This document shows, in pieces, positions 28,575 through 37,583 of a DNA stretch of 64,000 nt (positions are counted from its first letter, which is position 1; each line of letters starts with the position of its first letter). The stretch is taken from NCBI GenBank assembly GCA_002471375.1, contig DKPV01000067.1, positions 473-64,472 on the forward strand. The letters are read 5' to 3'. The notes beneath the pieces were generated by a model. It saw only the letters and a program-made list of their open reading frames with translations, was not told the origin of the DNA and ran no database searches. The position numbers and the translations under genes are program-made. The DNA is from Flavobacteriales bacterium UBA7325. Lineage in GTDB: Bacteria > Bacteroidota > Bacteroidia > Flavobacteriales_D > Crocinitomicaceae.

Positions 28575-31295
28575 ATGAGTAAATTATTTAACTATTTCCT
28601 GCCAGCTTTTTTAACGATGGCATCTTTTTTTCAGATTAATTCTGTAGAAGCGCAATGTGGACCTTTATCCACACCATCATTTACGAATAATGGTCAAAGT
28701 GGAATCATGTTCGATATTGTTGGAATAACATCAGTGAATCTCACACAGTTTTCAATGGATTATGACAATGGGATTTACAACATTGAAATCTACTCGATTC
28801 CCGGCACGCATGTTGGAAATGAAACAAACGCGGCTGCCTGGACACTCCTTGGAACAGCCAACGGATGGACCGCAACAACGGGTCTAAACGTTTTGATTCC
28901 AATCACATTTAATCAATTGCTATGCCCAGGGGATGTTGCCGGCTTTTATATCACTGCCAATAATGGAACGGGAGGAAACTACTCGAATGGAACTGGAGTT
29001 GGTAATATCGCAGCGGCTGATGCCAACATTCAAATACTTGAGGGTACAGGGAAAGCCTATCCATTTGGAACAAGCTTTACTCCTCGTGTACCTAACGTGA
29101 CTGTTAACTACAGTTGTGTGACCGGATGTTGTATCCCTCCGACCATGTCAATGACAGAAGAAAGCTGCGCTGGAGCATGCGATGGAACAGCAACTGCGAC
29201 TCCTTCGGTTTCCGCAGTACCTGTATTCACTTACCAATGGGACGCGGCTGCAGGTAACCAGACAACACAGACTGCAACAGGTCTTTGTGCCGGAACATAT
29301 TCGGTTGATATGACGGATGGTGCTGGTTGTGTTTCTACTACTACAATCACAGTAACTACAAGTGCCTCTGGGGCTGACGCAACAATCACACCAGTTGCCA
29401 TACTTTGTGAAACTGATCCATCTATGTTATTAGTAGGAGCCGACCCCGGTGGAGTTTGGAGCGGTACAGGAATAACCAATACTGCTACGGGTGATTTCTC
29501 ACCTGCTACAGCTGGACCTGGAATGCACACGATTACTTATGGAATTGCAGGAGTATGTGGAGATACACAAACTGTTGTTATTACAATAGATCCTTCAGTA
29601 AGTGCAGCAATAACTCCAGTTGGCCCGTTTTGTCAGGTAGATCCATCTGTAAATCTTGTTGGAGCATCTGCAGGAGGGACTTGGTCTGGAACGGGCATTA
29701 CAGATGCAGCTCTTGGTACATTCGATCCTACAAGTGCGGGAGCAGGATTACATACTATTACTTATACGATTGCAGGAGCATGTTCAGATGTTCAAACTTA
29801 TGACATTCAAGTCGACGCATCTTATAGCGCAGTAATTACGCCCGTTGGCCCCTACTGCTTAGATGACGCGTCGGTAACATTAACGGCAGTGAGTCCAGGA
29901 GGAACCTGGTCCGGTAGTGGGATTACGGATGCGGTTACTGGTAATTTTGACCCAATGACAGCTGGAGTTGGAACTCATACTATAACTTACGCTATTGCAG
30001 GCACATGTGGTGATATTCAAACAGAAACAATAACAATAATCCCACTGGATGATGCTACAATCACTCCTTTGGGTCCTATCTGCCTGGGAAGCGTTACAGA
30101 TATGATCGCCGTTACTCCAGGAGGAACATGGAGCGGAACTGGAATAACTGACCCAGTACTCGGGACATTCGACGCAACAACCGCAGGCACAGGTACTCAC
30201 ACGATTACATATGTAACTGTCGGTCAATGTTCAGACATGACAACAACAACTGTTCAAGTTTACGATGCTTTATCATTGATTGCTCTGGGAACAACCGCTA
30301 TTTGTGATGGAAGTTCAACAACACTATCAGTTTCTGGATCTGGCGGAGATGGGAACATCAATTTCATTTGGACGGATCCAGCGATGAACGTAGTCGGGAC
30401 AGGAACCTCAATAAGTGTTTCTCCTACAACAACGACTACCTATACGGTAACAATTGCGGACGGTTGTACTACTCCAACTTCAAGCGCGAGCGTGACGGTG
30501 ACAGTATATCCTATTCCAACCGTTACTTTCTTTGCAGATGACAATCTGGGTTGTACACCTTTCGATGTAGTTTTCACAAATACTTCGTCACCTATTGGAA
30601 TGGATTGTAGCTGGGATTTTGGAAATGGAATAACTGCAATAGGCTGTGATTTGGTTTCTACCCAATATACGGGAGTTGGCTGTTACGATGTAACGCTAAC
30701 GGTTACATCAAATGGATGTTCAAACTCTGAGACATTGACTGACTTTGTTTGTGTCGCAGAGCAACCAGATGCTAACTTTAGCTTCTCGCCGCTCTTAATT
30801 GATGTTACTGACCCTATCGTTACTTTCAGTAATCAGTCTACGTACTCTGATTACTATTACTGGGATTTCGACAATGGCTATACCAGTGATCAGTACAATC
30901 CAATTGTAGATTTTGGAGGTAATGCAGGTGGATACAATGTTTGTCTTACTAGTTCAAATTCATATGGATGTGCAGATACAGTTTGTCACCCTCTGACTGT
31001 CGATGGATTGCTTTTATATTTTATTCCAAATGCATTCACTCCAGATGGAGATGAGCACAATCAAACGCTTCAACCTGTTTTCACATCTGGATTCGATCCT
31101 TATGATTTCACCTTCCGAATTTTCAATCGATGGGGAGAGGTGATTTGGGAATCTCATGATGCAACAGTTGGATGGGATGGCACATATGCCGGAGAAAAAG
31201 TTGCAGCCGGAACGTATGTTTGGACTGCAGAATTCAAGTTGAATGATAGCGATGCCAGAAAAACAGATTCTGGTCACGTCAACCTATTGAGATAA
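28575..31295 (+). CDS. Secreted repeat protein with T9SS type B C-terminal domain
   Basis: The 906-residue exported protein has a signal peptide ending near VEA (about residue 25). An N-terminal jelly-roll-like domain (about 30-175) comes first, then one SprB-like repeat. Five modules of about 75-80 residues follow, with the pattern ITPVGPFCxxDPSVxLxxxxxGGTWSGTGITD ... GxHTITYxIAGxCxD (about 265-555). An Ig-like domain and a PKD-like domain (CSWDFGNG) come next. The type B sorting domain ends the protein (FIPNAFTPDGDEHNQ, IFNRWGEVIWES, VGWDGTYAGEKV). It should be a surface filament or adhesin exported by the T9SS. Its CTD is almost the same as that of the 2141-4846 product, while the rest differs. 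Expressed with the small secreted protein gene just upstream. Confidence 0.88.
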   Translation: MSKLFNYFLPAFLTMASFFQINSVEAQCGPLSTPSFTNNGQSGIMFDIVGITSVNLTQFSMDYDNGIYNIEIYSIPGTHVGNETNAAAWTLLGTANGWTATTGLNVLIPITFNQLLCPGDVAGFYITANNGTGGNYSNGTGVGNIAAADANIQILEGTGKAYPFGTSFTPRVPNVTVNYSCVTGCCIPPTMSMTEESCAGACDGTATATPSVSAVPVFTYQWDAAAGNQTTQTATGLCAGTYSVDMTDGAGCVSTTTITVTTSASGADATITPVAILCETDPSMLLVGADPGGVWSGTGITNTATGDFSPATAGPGMHTITYGIAGVCGDTQTVVITIDPSVSAAITPVGPFCQVDPSVNLVGASAGGTWSGTGITDAALGTFDPTSAGAGLHTITYTIAGACSDVQTYDIQVDASYSAVITPVGPYCLDDASVTLTAVSPGGTWSGSGITDAVTGNFDPMTAGVGTHTITYAIAGTCGDIQTETITIIPLDDATITPLGPICLGSVTDMIAVTPGGTWSGTGITDPVLGTFDATTAGTGTHTITYVTVGQCSDMTTTTVQVYDALSLIALGTTAICDGSSTTLSVSGSGGDGNINFIWTDPAMNVVGTGTSISVSPTTTTTYTVTIADGCTTPTSSASVTVTVYPIPTVTFFADDNLGCTPFDVVFTNTSSPIGMDCSWDFGNGITAIGCDLVSTQYTGVGCYDVTLTVTSNGCSNSETLTDFVCVAEQPDANFSFSPLLIDVTDPIVTFSNQSTYSDYYYWDFDNGYTSDQYNPIVDFGGNAGGYNVCLTSSNSYGCADTVCHPLTVDGLLLYFIPNAFTPDGDEHNQTLQPVFTSGFDPYDFTFRIFNRWGEVIWESHDATVGWDGTYAGEKVAAGTYVWTAEFKLNDSDARKTDSGHVNLLR

Positions 31296-31368
31296 TTTGT
31301 ACTTATTCTGTTCAGGGAACAACTCTTGCTGAAATCATTTGTAAATTTAGTCCATCAAAGATGAGACT

Positions 31369-32043
31369 ATGGTGAAAATCAACTATCCTATTTTAATTGT
31401 AATGATGTCTTTATTGACACTTTCCTTAGACTCTTGTAAAGCAGAAGAACCTTTAGATAATAGCGATTCGAACACTCTTAATAACATTTTTGACGAGTTA
31501 TCAGAGAACTTAAAACTATCATTAAGCTACAATGTCATGTCTGAAGATAGCCTCGAAACTCTTAATATTCAAATCGATCAACGCATCGAAATGATGACAG
31601 ATCAGACGAATGTTCTTCAGCGATCGTTTGAGGCTATTTATAATGAAGGATTATACTATGATATGTATATTCTTCTGACTCACGAAGGCAATATTGCGCT
31701 CGGAATAACGAGTCCAGATTTATCCTACATTATGGATAAAGAACCTCAGGCTATTAAATTCATTGAGGACCTCAGCCTGTCTAACAAATCAGCAATGATT
31801 TCTTCTCTTGCTGCAAACGCATTTACTCACAGTGACATTGACACTATGATTGTAAAATGCGCACCAGAACTTGAGGAAACGCCGGCCATCTATCAAGGCT
31901 ACGAACTCAGTCAAGACCGTGGTGTCACTTCTTGCAATTTCATTTTCAAAGTTGGCCCCGAGATATATAGATTGTCTTACAACCTAACCGAGAAGGATTC
32001 AGGGATGAGCAATATACAATACCCCTCCTACAAGGAGATCTAA
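31369..32043 (+). CDS. Putative lipoprotein of unknown function
   Basis: The 224-residue product has a hydrophobic N-terminus followed by SLDSC (Cys23), an acceptable lipobox. The mature part is predicted to be mostly helical at first (LNNIFDELSENLKL, EMMTDQTNVLQRSFEAIYNEG) and then alpha/beta. I do not recognise a family. Stop codons overlap by 4 bases with the convergent alpha-CTD-like ORF. No clear promoter or terminator. Confidence 0.7.
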   Translation: MVKINYPILIVMMSLLTLSLDSCKAEEPLDNSDSNTLNNIFDELSENLKLSLSYNVMSEDSLETLNIQIDQRIEMMTDQTNVLQRSFEAIYNEGLYYDMYILLTHEGNIALGITSPDLSYIMDKEPQAIKFIEDLSLSNKSAMISSLAANAFTHSDIDTMIVKCAPELEETPAIYQGYELSQDRGVTSCNFIFKVGPEIYRLSYNLTEKDSGMSNIQYPSYKEI

Positions 32044-32291
32044 TCTTCATCTAAATTATAGGCGCTCACATCCATTCCAAATGAGAGTCCCTTTTCAGCT
32101 ACTAATTCTTCAAGTTCGCTAAGTGACTTTTTATTCACTCTTAACTTTGGCAATTCCTCCACCTCCAGTTGAACCAAATCGCCAATTGTACGTATATCAA
32201 GACTTTTAAGCTTATCACGATCATCCGCTCTTAAACTTAGGTCCAAATCTTTGGAATTCTTGTGTTCAGAAATAAAGGTTAACCTTGTCAT
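32040..32291 (-). CDS. RNA polymerase alpha C-terminal-domain-like protein or fragment
   Basis: The 83-residue ORF matches the C-terminal domain of bacterial RpoA: DLDLSLRADDRDKLKSLDI, RTIGDLVQLEVEELPKL, the helix-hairpin-helix part NKKSLSELEELVAEKGLSFG and the ending MDVSAYNLDED. The alpha-CTD binds UP elements, activators and anti-sigma-like partners. Here it stands alone, with no N-terminal dimerisation domain, and a few normally conserved residues are changed (for example LRVNKKS in place of FRNFGKKS). The start is uncertain. The ATG at 32291 lies exactly where a truncated methyltransferase frame begins on the other strand, so the ORF may be an rpoA 3' piece brought in by recombination rather than a working gene. 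Confidence 0.55.
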   Translation of the reverse strand: MTRLTFISEHKNSKDLDLSLRADDRDKLKSLDIRTIGDLVQLEVEELPKLRVNKKSLSELEELVAEKGLSFGMDVSAYNLDED

Positions 32292-32792
32292 GTTCCCGAT
32301 GTTGCCTGTGGACCCGGTAAGATTACCAAACATCTCTTATCACTAGAATCATCATGGAAAATCACAGGCATTGATCTCGCACCCGAGATGATAAAACTTG
32401 CTAAGGCAAATAATCCTTCTGCTAATTTCATTGTGAAGGATTGTCGCACATTCAATACCATCGAGCGCAAATTCGACATAGTTATAAGTGGATTTTTCTT
32501 CCCGTACTTATCGAAATCAGAAGTGATACAATTTATCGAAGATAGTTCCAAAACTTTAACCCGAGATGGATTACTTTATATAAGCACCATGGAAGACAAG
32601 CACTCAGAATCTGGATTAACTAAAGGGAGTACTGGAGATGAAATCTACATGCATTATAATGAGGAGTCCTTCTTATCTGAAGTTCTCGCAGGTCGTTATT
32701 TTGAGGTTGTTTATTCAGAAAGAATCAAATCAGTAGCCTCAGACGATACTGATACTACTGATTTGATATTAGTTTCTCGGAAAATTCGTTGA
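32283..32792 (+). pseudogene. Class I SAM-dependent methyltransferase, 5' end missing
   Basis: The frame opens after a TAA at 32280 and runs to 32792. It begins directly in motif I of the Rossmann fold (DVACGPGKITKHLLS), followed by the acidic motif II (ITGIDLAPEMIKLA), VKDCRTF and the motif-IV-like FDIVISGFFFPYLS. The C-terminal half is intact (GLLYISTMEDKHS ... DLILVSRKIR). The usual 35-50 residues before motif I, which close the cofactor site, are absent. In their place on the other strand is the alpha-CTD-like ORF. The first internal ATG at 32388 would start after motif I. It is therefore probably non-functional. Confidence 0.6.
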
Positions 32793-32794
32793 TA

Positions 32795-35700
32795 CTATTT
32801 TTTTGTGATTCGAATTGTAATTGATTTCCCATCGCTAGATGTGACTCTAAGAAAGTAGACCCCGGGAGCACCTTCAATCGTAACATCGAAATTATTAACA
32901 TGAGTAAACTCAAGGCTTTTAACATGTTTGCCCATCACATCTGTTAATCGAACATCTAGTGCAGAAGCAAAATCATCTAAATCCACAGTAAACTTACCGG
33001 TTGTTGGATTTGGATAATAAGTAATACCAGACAATAAATTCAAATCATCAATACCCAACCCTGTGACTTCCATGCATGAAGATGTATCTATACACGAATT
33101 ATTTGAGACAATAACTGCATAACTTCCGTTAGATACAGCAGTATATGTCTGTCCTGTATCTCCGCTTAATTCTAATCCACTAATACAATCTAACCACTGA
33201 TAAGTTACGCCTGATTGATTAGCAAATAACGTTGGGCCAGACTGCGTAGCACTGGCATCAATAGTTTCAATAGTTAGGAATAGAGTCACGACCGAATCAC
33301 AACCTCCAGCGGTAGTGAGAGTTTCCGTATATGCCCCCCCGGTTGAATAAACTTGACCATTCAAAGGCCATGTATATGAATCACATGCGGTTAGAGTTTC
33401 TGTACTACCTGCCCCTCCAATATTCAAGTTAAGCGTCGCTATTGAATCACATCCTTCAGAATTGGCTAGAGTCGCAGTATAAACACCCGAAGATGTATAG
33501 AGGTTTCCATTTGCTAGCCATAAAAATGAATCGCATACACTCACTGATTCTGACCCTGTTGTACTTGAGCTAATTACCAAATTGAGTGTCACTACTGAGT
33601 CGCAACCAGAAGCATTCGTTAAAGTGGTACTATAAGTTCCAGATGATGAATAGGTAGAACTATTTGCCGCCCATGTGTAAGTATCACACGCGCTGGCACT
33701 CTCACTCGCTGAACTAGGGTTAATAATTGTCAAGTTAAGCGTGGCAGTTGAATCACAACCTGCAGCATTTGTCAAAACTGCAGTGTATATCCCTGATGAA
33801 GAATACGTAGAAGTATTAGCAGACCATGTGTATGATCCGCATGCAGTTGCACTTTCACTTCCAGTAGTAGGATTGTTTATTGTCAAATTGAGCGTTGCTA
33901 TAGAATCACAACCGCCCACTGCAGTCAATGTCGCACTATAAATGCCGGAATTAGTGTAAGAAGTGCCATTTGCCGACCAAGTGTACCCTGAACACGTTGT
34001 GACAGATTCACCTCCTGTGGCTGCGCCTCCGATAGTTAAGTATAGAGTTGCTATTGAATCGCAACCAAAAGCATTGGTAAAGGAGCTTGTGTATGTACCT
34101 GATGAAGAATATGTCATGGAATTAGCTGGCCAAGTGTATGACGTGCACGTGGAAATTGTTTCGTAGGTGCTGTCAACTGGATTCACAATTGCCTGAACAG
34201 AAACAAGTCCACTTCTGCAAGGCAATGTCTGCACTTCCCAATCATAGTAATAATAGTAATAATTACCCCCCACAGATGAGCTAGTAATATCCACAACCCC
34301 AGATAAAATATAAGGATAAGAAACACCAGAATTGTTTCTTCTTAAATTCATCCCAATACCACCAATACTATAATCTCCCGCTGATGGAACAACTAGGTTG
34401 ATTGGAATTCGTTGTGGTCCTGTTGAAGTTATGTTTACCGTTGTTGAAGCAATAATTGTACCTCCAGCACTCACCTCATCCCAAATATTAATCGTTCGAT
34501 TTCCTGTAGACCCAGCATCAACCCATACCGAAAGAATTGTGAAACCTTGATAGGCAGTAAAGTTCAATGTGTATTCCGATCCTTGATTGTGATATCCGCT
34601 ACCGCCAAAGGATGCATTAACGGGGCCTGCGTATTGGATAGGTCCGAACTCAACATTTTCAGCCTGATAAGTCGTGGTCGTTGCGAGAACGGGCGTTGTA
34701 TATGTCACCGCGGTATCAAGTGGTATTGTACCTGTTACGTCATACCATATTATTGAGCCTGACGCTGTACCAGAGAGCACAGCGGACTGGTTTGCGCAAA
34801 TATTTTCATCAGAAACAACCGGTAAACTAGGCATGATGATGGTGACACTATATGAAACCGTATCTGCTCCGAAAATATTCCCGGCGATTAGTACAACAGT
34901 ATAGGTCCCCGAAGCTCCATAAGTATGCGATGGATACTGGAGAGTATCTGTATTACCATCACCAAAATCCCAACTCCAGGATTGAGGGATTTGATTGGAT
35001 AAATCAGTAAACTGAGTCATTCCACTACAATCCGAAGAAAAACTAAAATCAGCATTTGGAGCAACCGTTGGCGGTTGACATGACAACGGGAGGTCGTATG
35101 CTTCAGTTTGATCCGTTCGACTATTGGAACTTCCTTGGTCCGCAGAGAAGCCTAACCCTCTCGCAGCGAAAACCTCCCAAATCAAACATTGATTCGCTCC
35201 GGCATATAAAGCTTGGTCAGCCGCCAAAATTGCATCACGACCATCCACAAATCCTGGATTACAGGGTTGCAATTTGAGACCTTCAATAACGAGGGCCATT
35301 GCCATATTATTTCCACCTGTACCATTATATAAGTCTGTATCATAGCCATGCTGATTCACCATTGCCCAGGTTAAATCCCAAAGCATCGTACACCAGACAA
35401 ACCCAATTCCATGTGGTTGAGAAATAGCTCCTGTGTTATTTGTCGCACCGTAAGTGTAATTATTTACAGCAAGGTCTGTGCTGTATGGAGCAGGACGAAT
35501 TCCTCCACCATTTGTTGGTTCTCCAATTGCATACGTTCCGATGCCTCTAACATCCGTTGGCAAATCACCTGGCTCAATTGTTAACATTAATCCGAACCAA
35601 TCAGACCAACCTTCGCCCATTTGTTCAGCATTCCCTAAACAATTTGCAGCAGACGGTCCGCCTGTAAGTCTATTAGAAATACCATGACCGTATTCATGTG

Positions 35701-37423
35701 CTATAATGCCATTATCATAATCACCATCATTATCCGCTGCAGGTCCCGGATCTACAATCGATCCGTTTACGACAACAGGAGCCTGCAATTGCGCAATAAT
35801 TAATGCTCCATCTAAATCGGATACCATTATAGACGGAATAGTTATTGTGGCTGATGCACCGCCCATTGCGAAAGGTGCCCCAGCTACATTGTTTACAACG
35901 ATAACACCGACCGCACCAGCATCCTGCGCTGCCTGAACTTTATTTGTAAAACCACAAGTTCCACGCAATATCACGGCAATTTTACCGCTAACCGTTGCAC
36001 CATTAATTAGTGGCGAACAAGCATCAAGAACATCACCTGTTCCATCATCTACTAAAGCAAGATCAGCAGTCAAAGGGATTGCTGGAAGTCCAGGACCAAA
36101 GCCCGCACTAATTCCTTGATATTGCCCAGCAATTCCTGCCGGACTATTAATTGTTAAAGGATATTGAACACCTGATGTCCACAAATACATTTGCATCCGT
36201 GGATTACCTCCATCAGCTGGTGTCGCAAAATTCGCATTATTCGTCCCACCACCATCTTGTGCCTCAGCATAAACCATATCGGATGCTACCCCTCCATTAC
36301 TGTAGCTGTTTTCTTGAAAATTTCCACTGACCTCATCAAAACCATAGTGATACCAAACATCATGCATAATATTATTCATGTAAAACAAGTTCGTAATTGC
36401 CGCATTTTCATTTACAATTGGGGCTTGCGTCAGATCCAATGGGAAGTCAAAGCTTAAGCCAACTCCCCCATTCGGAAGTACACCAACTCCGTTATTATCA
36501 TTCCGATCTTCTGTTGCCCGAACATTATTCCCCTGAGTATGCAAATATTCCGGTCCACTTACACCGTTATCATCATGCCATCCAAATGGAGAAGCAAGAA
36601 CGTCAGATGGACCAACAACTAAAGTACGAGGACCATGTGTTGGGCTCTCTGTTGGAATAGCAAATACTCTATATGCGTCTGTTGCAGGTGGTGGTGCCGG
36701 TGCTGGTGCTGGAAATTGAGGAAAGCTCGAAGATGCAATTTCTCTTCGAGAAGAATGCAAATGTCCACCATCCGTACAATTATCAAAATTACATTCGACA
36801 ACCCAATCAAGCTTATCTAGCATTTCACCAGTTACGGCATCAATACGCATGCTCCACCAATGGTCTTGTGATTTTATATAAATACTTAAATCCCATACGA
36901 GTCGAACAGATTTCTCTTCGTCACTCATAGGCATATACATCAACTTGACAGGAATTTCTTCAACAGATAATTCCCCTCCCGTGAAGAGAAAATTGTGATC
37001 ATCTAATTTCTTGAGCTCCTTAATATTACCTATTTGACTTATTCCTAAGTGATTTGCAGCATAATTAATTGCTTCAGCCTGACTAATCGTTGGCATTGTT
37101 GTATTTACTGAACCTGAAACATCTGTTACGAGTCGGTAACCAGCATTCAACACTTTGCCATCCTTGATATTAAAATTAGCAACACCATTATAAATTTCAA
37201 TCCCCTCAAAACGCTGCCTGATGTATACATGCTTTACTGAAGATAGTTTAGACACATATTCATCATAGATCACCCAATCTTCGATATCTGAATCTTGTAG
37301 ACCCAGAACTCGAACATTTTCTGTCAATCGAGACTGTATGAGAGATTCTGTAGATTGGTTTTGAGCAAAGGATAAAAATGGAATGAAGGCCAGTAAGAAT
37401 CCAATTTTGGAGAAAGAAAGCAT
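32795..37423 (-). CDS. Secreted M36 (fungalysin-type) metallopeptidase with PA domain, repeat stalk and T9SS type A domain
   Basis: The 1542-residue exported zinc peptidase has a signal peptide ending near SFAQ. An FTP-type propeptide (about 30-190) precedes the M36 catalytic domain, which has HEYGHG (about 575) with the third zinc ligand in EGWSDWFG (about 602). A protease-associated domain (VILRGTCGFTNKVQAAQDAGA, about 470-555) is inserted just before the zinc motif. Then come a PKD domain (SWDFGDGNTD), an Ig-like region and six repeats of about 43-50 residues. The T9SS type A sorting domain ends the protein (YYPNPTTGKFTVDL, VYFLRVTSSDGKS). It should digest extracellular protein while attached to the surface. 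I start at the ATG at 37423 (MLSFSKIGF), because the longer reading has no signal peptide. It ends 2 bases from the methyltransferase remnant. Confidence 0.93.
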   Translation of the reverse strand: MLSFSKIGFLLAFIPFLSFAQNQSTESLIQSRLTENVRVLGLQDSDIEDWVIYDEYVSKLSSVKHVYIRQRFEGIEIYNGVANFNIKDGKVLNAGYRLVTDVSGSVNTTMPTISQAEAINYAANHLGISQIGNIKELKKLDDHNFLFTGGELSVEEIPVKLMYMPMSDEEKSVRLVWDLSIYIKSQDHWWSMRIDAVTGEMLDKLDWVVECNFDNCTDGGHLHSSRREIASSSFPQFPAPAPAPPPATDAYRVFAIPTESPTHGPRTLVVGPSDVLASPFGWHDDNGVSGPEYLHTQGNNVRATEDRNDNNGVGVLPNGGVGLSFDFPLDLTQAPIVNENAAITNLFYMNNIMHDVWYHYGFDEVSGNFQENSYSNGGVASDMVYAEAQDGGGTNNANFATPADGGNPRMQMYLWTSGVQYPLTINSPAGIAGQYQGISAGFGPGLPAIPLTADLALVDDGTGDVLDACSPLINGATVSGKIAVILRGTCGFTNKVQAAQDAGAVGVIVVNNVAGAPFAMGGASATITIPSIMVSDLDGALIIAQLQAPVVVNGSIVDPGPAADNDGDYDNGIIAHEYGHGISNRLTGGPSAANCLGNAEQMGEGWSDWFGLMLTIEPGDLPTDVRGIGTYAIGEPTNGGGIRPAPYSTDLAVNNYTYGATNNTGAISQPHGIGFVWCTMLWDLTWAMVNQHGYDTDLYNGTGGNNMAMALVIEGLKLQPCNPGFVDGRDAILAADQALYAGANQCLIWEVFAARGLGFSADQGSSNSRTDQTEAYDLPLSCQPPTVAPNADFSFSSDCSGMTQFTDLSNQIPQSWSWDFGDGNTDTLQYPSHTYGASGTYTVVLIAGNIFGADTVSYSVTIIMPSLPVVSDENICANQSAVLSGTASGSIIWYDVTGTIPLDTAVTYTTPVLATTTTYQAENVEFGPIQYAGPVNASFGGSGYHNQGSEYTLNFTAYQGFTILSVWVDAGSTGNRTINIWDEVSAGGTIIASTTVNITSTGPQRIPINLVVPSAGDYSIGGIGMNLRRNNSGVSYPYILSGVVDITSSSVGGNYYYYYYDWEVQTLPCRSGLVSVQAIVNPVDSTYETISTCTSYTWPANSMTYSSSGTYTSSFTNAFGCDSIATLYLTIGGAATGGESVTTCSGYTWSANGTSYTNSGIYSATLTAVGGCDSIATLNLTINNPTTGSESATACGSYTWSANTSTYSSSGIYTAVLTNAAGCDSTATLNLTIINPSSASESASACDTYTWAANSSTYSSSGTYSTTLTNASGCDSVVTLNLVISSSTTGSESVSVCDSFLWLANGNLYTSSGVYTATLANSEGCDSIATLNLNIGGAGSTETLTACDSYTWPLNGQVYSTGGAYTETLTTAGGCDSVVTLFLTIETIDASATQSGPTLFANQSGVTYQWLDCISGLELSGDTGQTYTAVSNGSYAVIVSNNSCIDTSSCMEVTGLGIDDLNLLSGITYYPNPTTGKFTVDLDDFASALDVRLTDVMGKHVKSLEFTHVNNFDVTIEGAPGVYFLRVTSSDGKSITIRITKK
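33290..34190 (-). repeat. Six tandem coding repeats in the M36 peptidase stalk
   Basis: Each unit of about 43-50 residues follows the pattern ESxxxCxSYTWxxNxxxYxSSGxYTxTLTNxxGCDSxxTLNLTI. One related unit occurs in the giant protein at 14166-20123 (FDICEGSSVTVGSNTYSTSG, GCDSIVTTTVLV). The two cysteines per unit probably pair. Confidence 0.82.
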
Positions 37424-37583
37424 AAAGTGTGTTTTAGATGCTGAAAATACGAAAAAAAAATGAGACAGCATATACAAGGTTAAATATCAGACCGAAAGGG
37501 TAAACACAATTTAAAATAATTATCTTGAGGCGAAATTATTCAATCGAAATCTCACCAGAATTCACCCAAATAGAAATCTATTT

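Noticed and set aside
29231..30227. Minus-strand frames opposite the type-B repeat protein
   Set aside because: They mirror the repeated modules of the plus-strand gene and have no start context or domain.
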